Positions 35,822 to 47,510 are shown, counted from the stretch's first letter. The stretch is 64,000 nucleotides of DNA from Cryptomeria japonica (GCF_030272615.1 NC_081409.1:529166291-529230290), one strand, 5' to 3'. Program-made: numbers and translations. Notes: generated by a model from the sequence alone, not told the origin.

Positions 35822-36703
35822 ACCTCTCCCTTGTGGTTGGGTATGGTTTCATGTTGTTTTCATGTCTTTGCATAAGCTTCATTTTGATTCATATTCATGC
35901 TTTAGATCACTTTGCATTGTGGATTTAGAGCATTTACTTTGTCAATTATGATAAATTAGGGTTTACTCTTTAGGGTTGCTCTAGGTTGTTTACTTTCATT
36001 CTTAGGATCTTGCGTATACACAAGGTTCTTGCACACACATTTTCAGTACATTATCGACTATTCATGGAGGTGGAAATTGCCAACATGGGGTTTTTCCTAA
36101 GGCAAAACCCTATATAGTCACCCCAAACCTTCCCTTTTCAATTGGAGGTGCAGAAATAGGAATCCAGAAGCAGTTTCAGATCTGGAACAGGCATCAACAC
36201 CACCTATAAGTCTCGGAAGTGCATAAATTTTTCAAGGATAGGGGCGTGGCACCCTGGTCCTACAGAGGACATTGGCGTGGTGCCATGGTCCTACCCTCTA
36301 TTAGTAGGACTTGACAAAACAGTACTTTGCAGATCTCATAATCCCTCTTGTCAGTTGTAGCTCTAGAATTGCAGAATCAGGATTGTGGCGTGGCACCCTT
36401 GTCCTGAACATTTCTGCTTAGATTTTAGACATAGGTCCACCTCTAATTTTTCTTTCTGATCTGTACTTTTAAGCAGTGTATTAGTTGTCTTTGATCTGCA
36501 TTCTTAGATTAGGATTGGCTTACTTACTTGCTTTCTAGGTTAGATTGCATTATGCATCATTCCTCTCTCATTTACAACAAAAGAATAGACAACCTAAGAG
36601 GTAATCCACAACTCTCTCTTTCTCATAAGAAGTAGCCGATGTGCGTTACCTCCCTAGGCTCTTTTGTATTCCATGAGTGTGTATGAGAGTGGGATTAGGG
36701 TTT
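35822..36703 (+). repeat. E3 3' LTR, second part (truncated end)
   Basis: Continues the E3 LTR from ACCTCTCCCTTG and matches 17.2 kb sequence up to GGGATTAGGGTTT. The last roughly 30 bp of the 5' LTR copy (CCATACTTAG to CTCTACA) have no counterpart; other sequence follows. Confidence 0.88.
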
Positions 36704-37146
36704 ATTCTATGGTTTATTCTATGGTTTGAATGTTTTATTTGAATACTAACCATTGAATCTTGCTTTGCTTGTTTTCCCCTCTCCAATCACTTTATAAAAT
36801 TACTTATTAAATTAAATAGCGTAAAGTTAAATGATTAATTAAACTGTAAACATTATTTAAAGTAATATCATTAAACACCTTTACTCGCTAAGAAATTATC
36901 AAATCATGTCATCACTGACTATCCAACAATAGCAATACTGCCAACAAACCTAATCAATGGACTGAATGACACTTACTATAAATAGTAAGCATAGACAAAT
37001 TTCTAAAAACCCTCTAGAAAGTGTCAAACATCTCCAAGCAACCAATTGAGCACACTACATCAAATTCCTCCTCTAATCAAACTATCATGAACCCACAAGG
37101 TCAGCTCCAACTACACTACAAGAGACCACAAAAATAGGACATTACA
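36695..37146 (-). repeat. E4 3' LTR, truncated
   Basis: From about 36770 to 37146 it matches 41960-42345, ending GGACATTACA. The minus-strand GAAGGGTGGAT just inside (37147-37158) fits a polypurine tract. Only about 0.4 of 2.35 kb of LTR remains. At the left, the sequence (TTTATTCTATGG, twice in tandem) is unclear and joins the broken end of the E3 LTR. Confidence 0.8.
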
Positions 37147-37168
37147 ATCCACCCTTCTCAAAGATTGC

Positions 37169-38950
37169 TTACATTTTCAAGCAATACCCAAACAATCCAA
37201 CAATCACTTGTATATCATACAAGGTATCAACATAAGAGACCTCTTGAAAACCTCCTATAAGGAGAGCAATAAAAAATTGTGTAAGCTCAAACAAATCCTT
37301 AGAGAATTTCTCTTTGAAATAATCATTTTGATGCACCAGAGTAAACTCCAATAAGCCAACACAAGCTCCCTCAACCTCAACTGTTGAACTGCAAACTCGA
37401 GTGATCCTAGGGTCCCAAGTCAATCTTAGGAAAGGACCACCATGTTGACACTCCACCACTCTAACCACAATTATAAAACCATCTCGCTTAGACTGTTCTC
37501 TCCTTTCTAGGAAACCAAGAAAGTCATCACCATCAAGAAATGAGTTGAAACACCTACAAGAGCTCAAACTTATACCATGAGACATCTACCACTGAAAAAT
37601 CCTAGAAAAATCCATAACTGAAATCCTTGTACCAAACATGAAAGTTATTACTATTCCAACTCCAAGGCCCTCTAAATGGTGAACCAAAACAAGTGAAAAT
37701 TCATTGTCATGAACCAACACCAAGAGTAAATTGTCAAGGTTAACATCATAAACCTTCATAAGATGAATTTTGTGAGTCTAGAAGGTCAAAAGTAAACAAT
37801 AATCACTAGTGCTAAAAATTGGACTTATCGATGTACATTTTGGTTTTAACAAGTTCAACACTCTATACCAAGGACAATAGCCGCACCAATGGAATCTCCA
37901 AGTATAAGCATGAAAGTTGAGTGTTGCATTACTCAAAAATAACTTGGAAGTGGCTAGAAAACATCTCCAAGAAATCTCCAGTTGAAAACTATTACTTCCT
38001 TGGAAAAGGAAAATGTACCAACTCCCCTACATGAGAGAAAACCATAAAGTGAAGTGACTGATTTGCAACCAAACAACAAGCTCCAAATAGGAAAACTAGC
38101 ATATTATTTGCCAATGAATACTTCTAAGAGTGTTCATGCTTTCAATGTTCTTATCGTTGCTTAAAATCTCTCTCTAATACATTTGTAAATGAGTAAATCA
38201 AATCACAAGATGTCTGGTAAGGAATAAATCAACACTATGAATTTTGAAATTTTGATCCTTGTAACTCCAAAGGTCACTTCTATGACTCCCAATAATCTCT
38301 TTCATTTCTCGTTGAGAATCCCAAGGATAGATAATTGACCACGAATGGTCACCAACATGCCTAGAAAAGTGCTCAACATAACTCCAAGTATCATCCAAAT
38401 TCGTGGTCTACCATGAGGGTGATCAATCATTTCATAATGTGAACATAGGTCAACAACATGTTGAAAAGCATACTCCAACTCAAATTTTGAATCTTCTTGC
38501 AGATCCCATACCTTTCTATTCTCATTAAGTGTAATTCTAGAACCAAGAGTTGTTCCATCATCTAACTCAAAAGAGGATTTTCAATTATCTTAATATCCAT
38601 CTCAAAAAATGGGTTATCAATGGATACCACAAATTAATTTTGCAAAGAAAGTAAATTGTTGCTATGATGAATACCAAAACCAAAACTATCATACCTGTTA
38701 TTAATGACTCCATAACTATCCCCAATCTCTTGTGGATCCTCATTATCATTTTTAGTAGTATACTATGGATCCAAACCTTCAAAGTCCCTAAAATTCTACT
38801 CCAAGTCAGCTCCATGCAATGATAAATTAGACTTTTTTTCAAGATCATCAAAAGGAAATTCCTCCAATATAGGGTCATCATCATTTTTAGAAGATAACAC
38901 ACCCAGATCCCACTCAAGGTGTTGATCACCCTTTGTGATTTTTTTGGTCT
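37169..38950 (-). pseudogene. E4 unidentified extra coding region downstream of gag
   Basis: I do not recognise this protein. It is in the sense direction of E4. Reading down from 38950 there is an acidic stretch (EEFPFDDLEKKSNLSLHGAD, later DSYGVINNRYDSFGFG) in a frame with two or three stops. After a frameshift near 38560 comes RITLNENRKVWDLQEDSKF, then LCSHYEMIDHPHGRP. A further readable stretch lies at 37590-38000 (LEISWRCFLATSKLFLSN). The last 138 codons, to 37169, are open (FLRLTWDPRITRVCSSTVEV) and stop 4 bp before the polypurine tract. About 590 codons in all. It shows no RT, RNase H or integrase motif. Confidence 0.5.
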
Positions 38951-38977
38951 TTAGCCTTCCTTTGTACAACCCTTGGA

Positions 38978-39950
38978 CTAAAATTTACTTCTTGAAGTGG
39001 AATACTCCATATCTCTAGCTTTCTTAATTGCTATTTGTAAAGTAGGTGGGATAAATGCCTTTATCCATCCTCTCAAAGGTTTGGATAATATATCAATAAA
39101 GAGAACAATGAGCCTCCTCTCCAATTTATTTGTCACCAAGACTAACATCCATTGAAAATCAACAACATATGCATCCACTAAACCTCACAGTTTCAACTAT
39201 GCTAACTCCTTGAAATGAAGTTTTGGATCCTTCTTATCAAATCTCTTTATGAGTCTCTTAGTTAAGAGGTAATTTGTGCATGTCCCATTGTGCCATGATG
39301 CCACCCCTCATGTGTAACTCCATCTAAATGTCCATAGCATATTTATGGACTCTTCTTTAGGCATAGGGTTACGATTGAAATAAGTATCCACTTTTTGAAC
39401 ACATGCTCTAGTTGAAGTATTACAATAGCTTCTCTACACAAGTCATTATGTTGCTCTCTATTGCCCCTATTAGGCATATGTCTCATCCTAAAATCCATAT
39501 AATATCGTAGGGAAATATCATGTTTAAAATCTAGTCATGCATCAATCCAATCCTATCTAAGCTAATCTTGGATGTCAATAAAGGTACCTCATCCTTACTT
39601 GTGGTTGAACTCTAGGTGGGAAAATTGGCATGAGAGGTCTATCTATAGTTGTCCTTTGATGTTGATTTGTTTCTCTATGAGGATCCAAACCATTTCTCTA
39701 ACCATCATTTCCTCTATTTTTGACTCTCATTTGAGCAATTGCATCTAGGATTTCCATTCAATTTGGTTCTTGTTTCCTATTACCTCTTTGACCCTTTTTA
39801 CCCATATTTTCTAAATTTTCCAATTGTTTTGAATGGGTTTCAAAGTGTTGATATTTTTTTTTTCCTAAAACACAATGATCCCAAAAATCTTCATCCCATT
39901 GCCTTAGTCTTTCTTGGTATCTTCTTTCTCTATCACTGATGCTCATAGAA
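38978..39950 (-). pseudogene. E4 gag remnant
   Basis: The open stretch 38978-39178 reads MDAYVVDFQWMLVLVTNKLE, then LSKPLRGWIKAFIPPTLQIA, the C-terminal capsid pattern of Ty3 Gag. Upstream, broken frames give LIKRFDKKDPKLHFKELA near 39200-39250, and a charged N-terminal part (MSISDRERRYQERLRQWDED) begins at 39946, 45 bp after the primer site. There are many stops between. Capsid alone would let a partner package this RNA. No zinc knuckle was found. Confidence 0.75.
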
Positions 39951-39984
39951 ACTCATTAACCCATTGCATGGTGGGAAAGACTGT

Positions 39985-39996
39985 GCTATGATACCA
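39985..39996 (-). other. E4 primer-binding site
   Basis: Minus-strand TGGTATCATAGC, one base from the 5' LTR, matches initiator tRNA-Met with one mismatch to the usual TGGTATCAGAGC. Confidence 0.85.
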
Positions 39997-39997
39997 T

Positions 39998-42345
39998 TGT
40001 AGTTTCCTACCGCTTTTGATACCAAATTTTTTACACTTACTCTCTTGAGTAATATTTCCAAATAGTTCACATTAAGTCTAATACTTAGTTTACAAAATGC
40101 TTTCTCTAGACTTGTTAAGATAATGGTGAATGTAATGTTTGCAGATTCATAACAACATTGGAAAAGGTTGGTTATGTGTTTGATTTGTCTCCTTACTCAT
40201 AAATGAATGTACAATCATAATCCTATCAATTTAGTTTAACCTTTCCAAAATTAGAAGTAACATTTAATTCATTCGAACATAGACACAAAAATAAAGGATT
40301 ACCTAACCCTTTTAATAGGTAGAAAGCTAATAGTGAAAATCAAGAATGAGCATGAAGGAATGATGTTTCTCATACATGTGATGTGACTCCTCCAATTCCT
40401 TTCAAAGACACATTAAAGATCTACAACTATTTTTTTGAGTGTTGTTGTAGCTATTAAACACCTTCCCAAGGTTTGCAATCTTTTTTTCCAAAGTTGCTAT
40501 AGATTTCTTATACCTGAAACAACCTTATATTGGCTGCTATATCTTTCATAACCTTCCCAAATTGACCCAACAACTAGCAATACCTCTTTACCAACTTTAA
40601 TCACCTATCTTATACATCTTTTCATTTTCTTTATCCTACCACTATCTAAGCTTATTCTCTTTCAAAGGAAGAAACCTTATTGTAGAGTAACAGTGCCTTC
40701 AAATATATGCATAGGATTGATTATATGATTTGTTTTTTTCCCTTAGATTATTTAGACTTAGCACCAATGAACATACACCCAACAAAAGTTTATCACAACT
40801 TCCCCTATTCTACGACTTCAAGGTAGACTAAATTTTTAAACTCCCACAACTTACAAAAGATAGAATGAATTTGTCTTTTAGTGCACTTCAAAATTTTCTT
40901 ATTCACTCCCATAGTTTCAAAAAGAAAAAGCATACGATTACTTAAATAATTTGTCCTTATCCTCTGTCTAACATTAAAAATAATAAAATGTTTTTTGTCT
41001 TCATACGCTTTTGTCATTTGCCGATAGGCAATCCCTTGTGGGGGTACACCACCACTAGAATTGTCTCACACCACGAATTCATCATTTCCCATTGCTGTCG
41101 ATTTTCTCGATGGTTTTTTCGTGTCAGCTCATCTAACGCATGGCTAGGGTTTTTCCTGTAACCGTGTGAGGGGCTTCCGATTCTAGATATGCTTGACATT
41201 AGGGTTTATCATTTTATAGTATTTCCTTCCAAGCGGCTCCAAGGGAAGAGTCTGTTGTCCAATATTTGTCTTTTCTTCTTTTTGTGACTAACTTCCCAAA
41301 TGATTTCTAAAAAAACCCAAAGGATTAAATTTCCCTTTATTCCACCTTGTCCTTTCCATATTTTGTCTTATCTAAAATATTTTGGCCCCTTTCAATTTCA
41401 TCTTATATGAATTTTGTCCTTTACTTGCAATATAATTTTTTTCTAGTGACATGCTCAAGAATATCTAGCTAACAATAATTAATCAAATATTTTGATTTCC
41501 CTTTCTTTAATTTAGCAATTAGCAAAGGAGAAATAATCTCGCACATAGGAATCTCAAAATCCCAAAAACTCCAAAATTTGATTTTTAACCCAATTTTTCT
41601 TTGAAATTCAACATCAAAACTTCATACAAATCTTTATTTTAAAGCTTTGATCAAACTAATCAACTAGTTATCTCAAGATGAGATTCCAGGTAAATCCCAC
41701 TAATTGACCTGGGTAGATCTTCCACCACCAAAGCCAATCTTCTTCAAAAGGGTTTATGTCCTCCAGAAGGGTGAGATGAATTGCACCAATCTGCAAAACC
41801 CCAAGGGTTTTCCCGTGAGAGAAATATAATAAATCTTCAACATCCCTCAAATGAACTTCACAACACCTTTTTATAACTTCAAGCTCATTGCCCTAATTAG
41901 GGTTGTCCAACTTTTCATTTAATTGTTAAATAAACCTTATGTCTCCCCTAGAACCAATATTAATTTACTTTATAAAATCAATTTATAAAGTTACTTTATT
42001 AAATTAAATAACATTAAATAATTAATTTAACTCTAATATTTAAACATTATTTAAAATAATATCCTTAAACACCCTTAGTTGTCGATAAATTATCAAATCA
42101 TGTAGTCATCAAATATGTAGAAATAGCAATACTGCCAATAGATGTAATCAATGACTCGAATGGCACTTACTATAAATAGTAAGTATGGAAAAATTGTCTG
42201 AAAACTCTTCATAAAGTGTCATATATCTCCAAATAACCACCCAAGCACACTGGCGACATCGAGTTCCTCCCTTGATCAAGCTGACACCAACACAAAAAGT
42301 TAGCTCCAACTACACTACAAGAGACCCCAAAACTGGGACATTACA
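39998..42345 (-). repeat. E4 5' LTR
   Basis: 2348 bp, TGTAGTTTCC to GGACATTACA on the plus strand (inverted ends TGTA...TACA). Its right end matches the LTR fragment at 36.77-37.15 kb. It contains several AT-rich stretches and only short spurious frames. Confidence 0.83.
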
Positions 42346-43592
42346 ATACATCCTCTTCATTTTTTTCTATCTTTATCACCTTCATGTCCTCTTTAGGACT
42401 CACTCCCGTTGCAACATTATTCCCCTCATTATGCTCCCATCTATCGTCATCATAATAAAATTCAGAAAACAAAAATCCTTTGCCTCAATTTCATCCATTT
42501 CCACAACTCTTTCTTCACTTTCCTCATCTATTATCAACATTTTGAAGCCTTCACAAAGTCTTGCCTCTATTGCAATCTATTTCACCTTCTTATCATATTC
42601 AACTTCCAAGAACCTATTGATCCTTCTAATCTCCTCTTTCAAGATAACATCCTCATCTTTGCTAATCTACTCATCAAATAAAGGACCTTCAAAGTCCATC
42701 ATCTTAGCCTTTATTGCGACCTCTTTGATCTCATTCTCCATGCCTTACATTGAGCATGTATTTACTACAAACTCATTATGTCCATCCTCTTTGATTTCAT
42801 CATCAAATGTTAGACTTTCCAAGTTCTCTACTAGAACTTCTTTCTCTTCTTTAGTGCCACATGCATGATCGACTGTTACATCCTCCCTCTTTTCTGCAAT
42901 CAAAAAATCATTAGAAAGTGATTTGAATCACTCCCACCTCTGTTCATTTATGCTTTTATCTTTTCAAATTCTATTCTTAAATCATTCAGTTGCTAGTACA
43001 TCTCAACTATCGATTTATCTCTTAAGTCTTTCTCTTCTCACAAGTGTAGGAATCCTCAAAACCCATCTAATACAAATTTCATTTTCTTCTTTCTCATTTC
43101 CATCTTCACCATCTTCAACTTCTTGAAGCCTCTAAATAAATCCTCTTACCAACACCCCCAAGTCTTGGTGCAAACTACCTCACATTCAATGCTCTGCATG
43201 CACACTCAAAAGAACTTGGTTCATAAATCCTCTATGTAGCTCCTCTTGCACATACAATAAAACTAACATACATCTATCCTCTACCCAACATAGATTTATG
43301 CAAGATACACCTCTATGTGCACCTTCTACCCAGCCTCAACTTCTATTAGAAGATAGTAAAAAACTCAGGTATGTCACCCATAGATCTTGATAGCATATTG
43401 CCTCATTTTTGGCACTTTGTCTATATGCTTAAGAACATTGCTCTGCAACAAATCACACACTTCACCAATAGATCTTGGTGCAAAACACCTCATGTTCAGA
43501 ATTTTATCTACATGATCAAGGAAACTCACTTTGATACTAGTGATGAAGGGTACTCCCCTTACATACCCTTACACATGCTTTGATACCACTAA
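42346..43592 (-). pseudogene. 5' part of another minus-strand LTR element (acidic coding remnant, leader, primer site)
   Basis: A minus-strand frame at about 42430-42930 reads an acidic protein with a few stops (EDVTVDHACGTKEEKEVLVE, then SLTFDDEIKEDGHNEFVVN and DEESEERVVEMDEIEAKDF). I do not recognise it; a Gag-like N-terminal region is possible. Upstream is a non-coding leader, and minus-strand TGGTATCAAAGC at about 43578-43589 is an initiator-Met-type primer site. The 198-aa plus-strand frame here is its shadow. E4 inserted at 42345/42346. Confidence 0.55.
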
Positions 43593-43645
43593 TGAAGGGT
43601 TACACCCAACACACACGTACAACACCACAATCTATAATAGCACAT
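43593..43645 (-). repeat. LTR fragment of the element cut by E5
   Basis: TGAAGGGTTACACCC begins three bases from the primer site, so this is the end of a 5' LTR. Only 53 bp are left before E5 (TGTAGCATCC) starts. The rest would lie beyond E5 and was not found. Confidence 0.55.
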
Positions 43646-44692
43646 TGTAGCATCCTAAATTGTACTCCCTTACAATTTAGTCCACTTCATACACCACATG
43701 GACCCTTTGTCCCGACCCTAAAATGGGGTGGGACTAGGGTGCCATGCCTTGGTCCTCCCTATTTGGGCCCCATTTTGAACCCTTTAGGCATTTCCAAATT
43801 TGAGTGGGAAACTTAGCCCCGTGTCGGCCTATGTTGGAGAATTAACATGTTTTTCAATGGACAAGTATATAAGGAGGCTTTCCCTTTCATTTGGACACCA
43901 TGATACAAGGGTACAAGGGCAAAATTATAATCACAAGGCATTCAAGCATTAAAGTATTTATCATCAAGCATTTCTAGAGGTCTTCAAGGCTGCATTCTTC
44001 ATTCATCAATGGAGCAACATCACATCATTCATATGCAAGCATACATGTGTCATTAGGGTTTTGTCATGTTCATGGCATTTCATACAACATATGTGATTAC
44101 ATTCAAGAAGCAAAGCATCACTATCAATCATTGTAGATCTGAGGTATATATTTCTATTATTTATTTTAGTATTTGCAATATTTCAATCGAGGTTAATTCC
44201 TTAATTGGGTTTGAATTAGGCAAGCCCCTATTCCCAACCTATTTCTCCTTCTTTTTTGTGTGCAAGAAATAGGTATGGAGTTGCGATCTTTAGAATCAAC
44301 ATCATTTACAAAGACAAATCAATCCCACTTTGGTGTGCAAAAATTTCGGAGGACCAGGGCGAATTTCGCCATGGTCTCGATATTTTAAGAGCTCTTTCGA
44401 GGATCAGGTCTGAATCTAGTTACATTTCTCAGATTCAGGTGCATGCCTCAATCCAACGACTATAGCTTTCTGTTTCTGTGTTTTCACCTTCATTTTCAAC
44501 ATTTTAGCCTAATTTTAGCAATTCAACTGAAAAAAGAGGGCAAACAAATTCATCCCTTAAATTCCTTATCTTTGTTGGTTTGTGACTAAATCTATTGGAT
44601 TCAACCCTCTTTTGAATGTCATGGTCCCGAAGAAAAATATTAGCGGTTTTCATCCTTCTTGTGGTGGAAACCCTAATATTTTCACCATCACA
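43646..44692 (+). repeat. E5 5' LTR
   Basis: About 1047 bp, TGTAGCATCC to CACCATCACA. A TATA box (TATATAAGG) lies at about 43866-43874. A GGGACTAGGGTGCCATGCC box near 43730 resembles boxes in the E3 LTR. The 3' edge is inferred from the primer site. Confidence 0.75.
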
Positions 44693-44695
44693 TTT

Positions 44696-44708
44696 TGGTG
44701 AAATCGAC
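44696..44708 (+). other. E5 candidate primer-binding site
   Basis: TGGTGAAATCGAC, 3 bp after the LTR, nearly identical to the E3 site at 17252 (TGGTGAACCCGAC). Confidence 0.55.
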
Positions 44709-45319
44709 TCCTTACACCTTTATTTCTGATTTATATTCTCAGATCCGAGTGTTTAAGCAATTTAAAATTTGAATTTACATTTACAAGTTTAATTTCTAAT
44801 TGAATTTTAAAAATTTAGAGGTTAAATTCACCAACACCCTAATTTTTAAGTTCTAAAATTAAGCTTGTGGATTGTTTCAATTGGATTAATTATTTCAGAT
44901 CTGATTTAGAAACATTTCAAAATTCAAATTCAAATTCATAGATCTCATTTTAATCAAATTATATAAATTTAGAGGTTTAATTCATAAAAACCCTAATTTA
45001 TTTTGGTTAATTTGATTTGTGGATTGCTTCATTTTTTTTACATCAATCTTCAGATTTGATTTTAAAGATTAATAATGGTACTTAATAGCTTTGATTTATT
45101 TTTTATTTCACATATGATTACCTTTCTTTTCACTTATATTTATCAAAATCATGTGTTGGATAATGACTTCTTTCATTTCACATTGCTTCTTTTCATTCAC
45201 AACACTTTGACATATTGTGTTTTTAGAGTTTCAAAATTCCTTCCTTTCAATAAATTTGATCTCAATGATTTCATTTATAGTGCATTCTATTTTATTGTGA
45301 TGTATTTAGGAAAGTGAAT

Positions 45320-46170
45320 TTCATATATAGATCATCTCAAAGCTTTTGTAGATCCCAATTCTAGAGATGCTAATGTAAAACCTAATACTTGTACCTCTCC
45401 TAGGGTATCTAATATCAATGATGAAAGAGCTAATAATCCCGTCAATGACCTCTCTAATGGAGAGCAAGCGTTGAAGAGAAACATGGCCCCATCTTCTTCT
45501 CATACACATAACCTAGCGCAAGGGGGGCAAGATCAAAATATTGGTGTTTTCATCTGTCTAGATCCTCCTTATTCTCATATAGCCTATCTTAATCATGAAA
45601 ATATATGTAGAGAAGATGATGTTATGTTATTCATGATCTATCTCCCAACATAACATTAAGAAAAGATGAGGCCTTAGATGATAAGGATCTTCCTTCCCAA
45701 TCTACCAAAGAGGATATGCATGATGAAAGAAAGGAAAATTCTCTTCAACAAGATTTTCCCTTCTCCATCTACTATTCCTTTCATTCCTTCTAAACATCCT
45801 TACACTACAAAATGCAAAGAAATTTATTATAATTTTCCTCTTCCTTATCAATTAAAATATTCATATAGGAGTGGCTTTAACATAATATCAAAACAAGGTT
45901 TTAGAGGACAAGGACTTGAAAATTTTGAACAAGGAATTAGAGTCCCTATAAACCCTCCTACACAAATTATAGGAAGTCTTGAATAAGGATGGTTTTATAG
46001 GAGATTGATAATAAATATCCTATAGATTACCTTCTTAGGATTCAAGACTTCAAATACCATCTTGGAAGACAACAATTCATTCGTTCATGTAAAAGTGTTT
46101 CTTCTTCAAAAACTGCTTTTTGTTCATTTCATCAAACTTGTGATCATCATGCTAATGATTGTTCTGATTT
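45320..46170 (+). pseudogene. E5 gag-like remnant with G-patch-like and zinc-binding motifs
   Basis: A frame at about 45330-45653 is open and polar (LKAFVDPNSRDANVKPNTCT to the stop). After a shift, 45678-45986 ends with the glycine-rich block KQGFRGQGLENFEQGIRVPI, the same type as in E1 and E3. A third frame at about 46060-46165 reads KTAFCSFHQTCDHHANDCSD, a C-x2-H...H-x4-C pattern as in Tat Gag. The order (G-patch before zinc motif) differs from E3. A leader of about 600 AT-rich bases (44709-45320) precedes it. Confidence 0.6.
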
Positions 46171-46355
46171 TTAAAATAAAATGAAAGGATAGTGATAGTG
46201 GCAAAGTTAAAATCATGGATGACAAACCTTTTTCTTCTAACAATCCTATACCTATATCAAAAAAGAATAAGCCTACACCTATTGATGATCAAGAATAATT
46301 AGCTACTAGAATGTTTTGGAAATTGAAGTTATTGGCCATTTTGTGGAATTGATTA

Positions 46356-47346
46356 TGTGTTGCATTGATGTTTTGTCATTGATGCCAACACTAGCTGTTT
46401 GGATGCTTTACCGTCACCCTTCTGGTCCCGATAGGTTGAGTGGTTTCTGGTTCCGGCGAGGGTTTCACCGACAGAGCTTTTGATGAAGATCTTTGATGAA
46501 TTGCATAAGTGGTGTTGGTGCAGCTTTTGGTGGAGTTTTAGGATGCTGTTGGTGATCACGTTCAAGACTTGGCAAATAGAGATCATTGTTGTAGCATGTG
46601 GACCTATATTGGGTCTCGGTTGATCTATGTTATGGACTGGCTTTAACATAACCTGTGGATTGGACCTCTCGATGTATTTCTAGGATGTATTATGTGTTGG
46701 ATATTATTTGTTTGGTCTAAGGCCGACATTGTTTGTAAATATGTAATTGGTTTATTATCTGGTGGCCGACCTAATTGTTTATGGTCAAGGGTTTGTATAT
46801 ATAGATGTAAGATCTCATTGTAGATCATCATGGTCAAGGAATGTAATGTGTGAATAATGTAATATCATTCAGGCAGAGAATTTGGTCGATCATTGGAGAT
46901 CGAATTGGGTGTATGTAAGAGGATTTAGTCCTCCGGTATTGAGCTTAAGCATAATTGTACTCAGGCATAGGAGATGCTATCTTTTGTAGTTCAACACTTC
47001 TCCAGATTGTAGTCTGTATTTCTATGTAGTCAATGAGGCTCCTTTTATGATGAATAGTGTGCTCTAGGCTGTTGGCCTTCTTGCAAGTGCAGGCCCCTCA
47101 ATTGTAGTTCACATACTTACTGCAGAAGTATTATCTGACTGTGGGTAGGCTTCCCACCATGGTTTTTCCCTTTACCAGGTTTTTATTATGTGATTATTGT
47201 TTACGCTTAATTGGTTTAACTACTATTCTAGTATTAATGTTTTGGGTTTAAGTATTAATGTGTTTAAAATTTCTAATAGTTCTGGTAATCTGTGACAATT
47301 GATTCACCCCCCCGTCTCAGTTGTCTTCCGATTATTTGAACTATCT
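46356..47346 (+). repeat. Solo LTR-like insertion in E5 (copia type)
   Basis: The gag-like sequence of E5 is interrupted by about 1 kb running from TGTGTTGCATTGATGTTTTG to a GATTCACCCCCCCGTCTCAG end near 47300-47345. A C-run with TGATTCACCCC close to the 3' end, and a CCACCATGGTTTTTCCC box inside (about 47155), are typical of the copia LTRs in this window. No internal genes. A clean target-site duplication was not found; the edges are good to about 10 bp. Confidence 0.68.
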
Positions 47347-47369
47347 AATAGAAGTATGACAAGAATGTC

Positions 47370-47510
47370 ATTTTTTCTTTCGTGAAGTTTAGCACTAAGA
47401 ACAAAGAAGGTAGTGGATATTGTATTTCTCATCATGGTGGTTCCTACTCTCCTAGAAAGTGTAAAGAATTTAAGGAATTTGTTCAAGAACAATATGATCT
47501 TACTCATATA
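47370..47510 (+). pseudogene. E5 gag-like remnant, second zinc-binding motif
   Basis: KFSTKNKEGSGYCISHHGGS and then YSPRKCKEFKEFVQEQYDL are read at 47382-47507. The Cys-x2-His...Cys spacing resembles the Tat Gag zinc-binding pattern. It continues the E5 coding region after the solo LTR-like insertion. Confidence 0.5.

Larger units (their letters stand above)
15597..36703 (+). mobile_element. E3: Tat-like Ty3/gypsy element with antisense PMD gene
   Basis: A plus-strand element with a 5' LTR, primer site, gag remnant, protease, RT, two RNase H domains, integrase, an antisense PMD gene, a polypurine tract and a 3' LTR. The 3' LTR is split by an 8.5-kb copia insertion (27356-35821). Without the insertion E3 is about 12.6 kb. 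The last roughly 30 bp of the 3' LTR are missing, at a fusion with E4. E3 lies in or beside the remains of E1, an older relative. Confidence 0.88.
36695..42345 (-). mobile_element. E4: non-autonomous Ty3 element (gag plus unknown ORF, no pol)
   Basis: Minus-strand element with a long 5' LTR (39998-42345), an initiator-Met primer site, a gag remnant, a long unidentified coding region and a truncated 3' LTR. Only 2.85 kb lie between the LTRs, and no protease, RT or integrase is visible. This fits the class of terminal-repeat elements with gag only (TR-GAG), which must borrow the enzymes of a partner. The partner is not in the window. Confidence 0.78.

Noticed and set aside
42272-42868. 198-aa open frame on the plus strand
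   Set aside because: Ser/Ile/Phe-rich shadow of the acidic minus-strand remnant.
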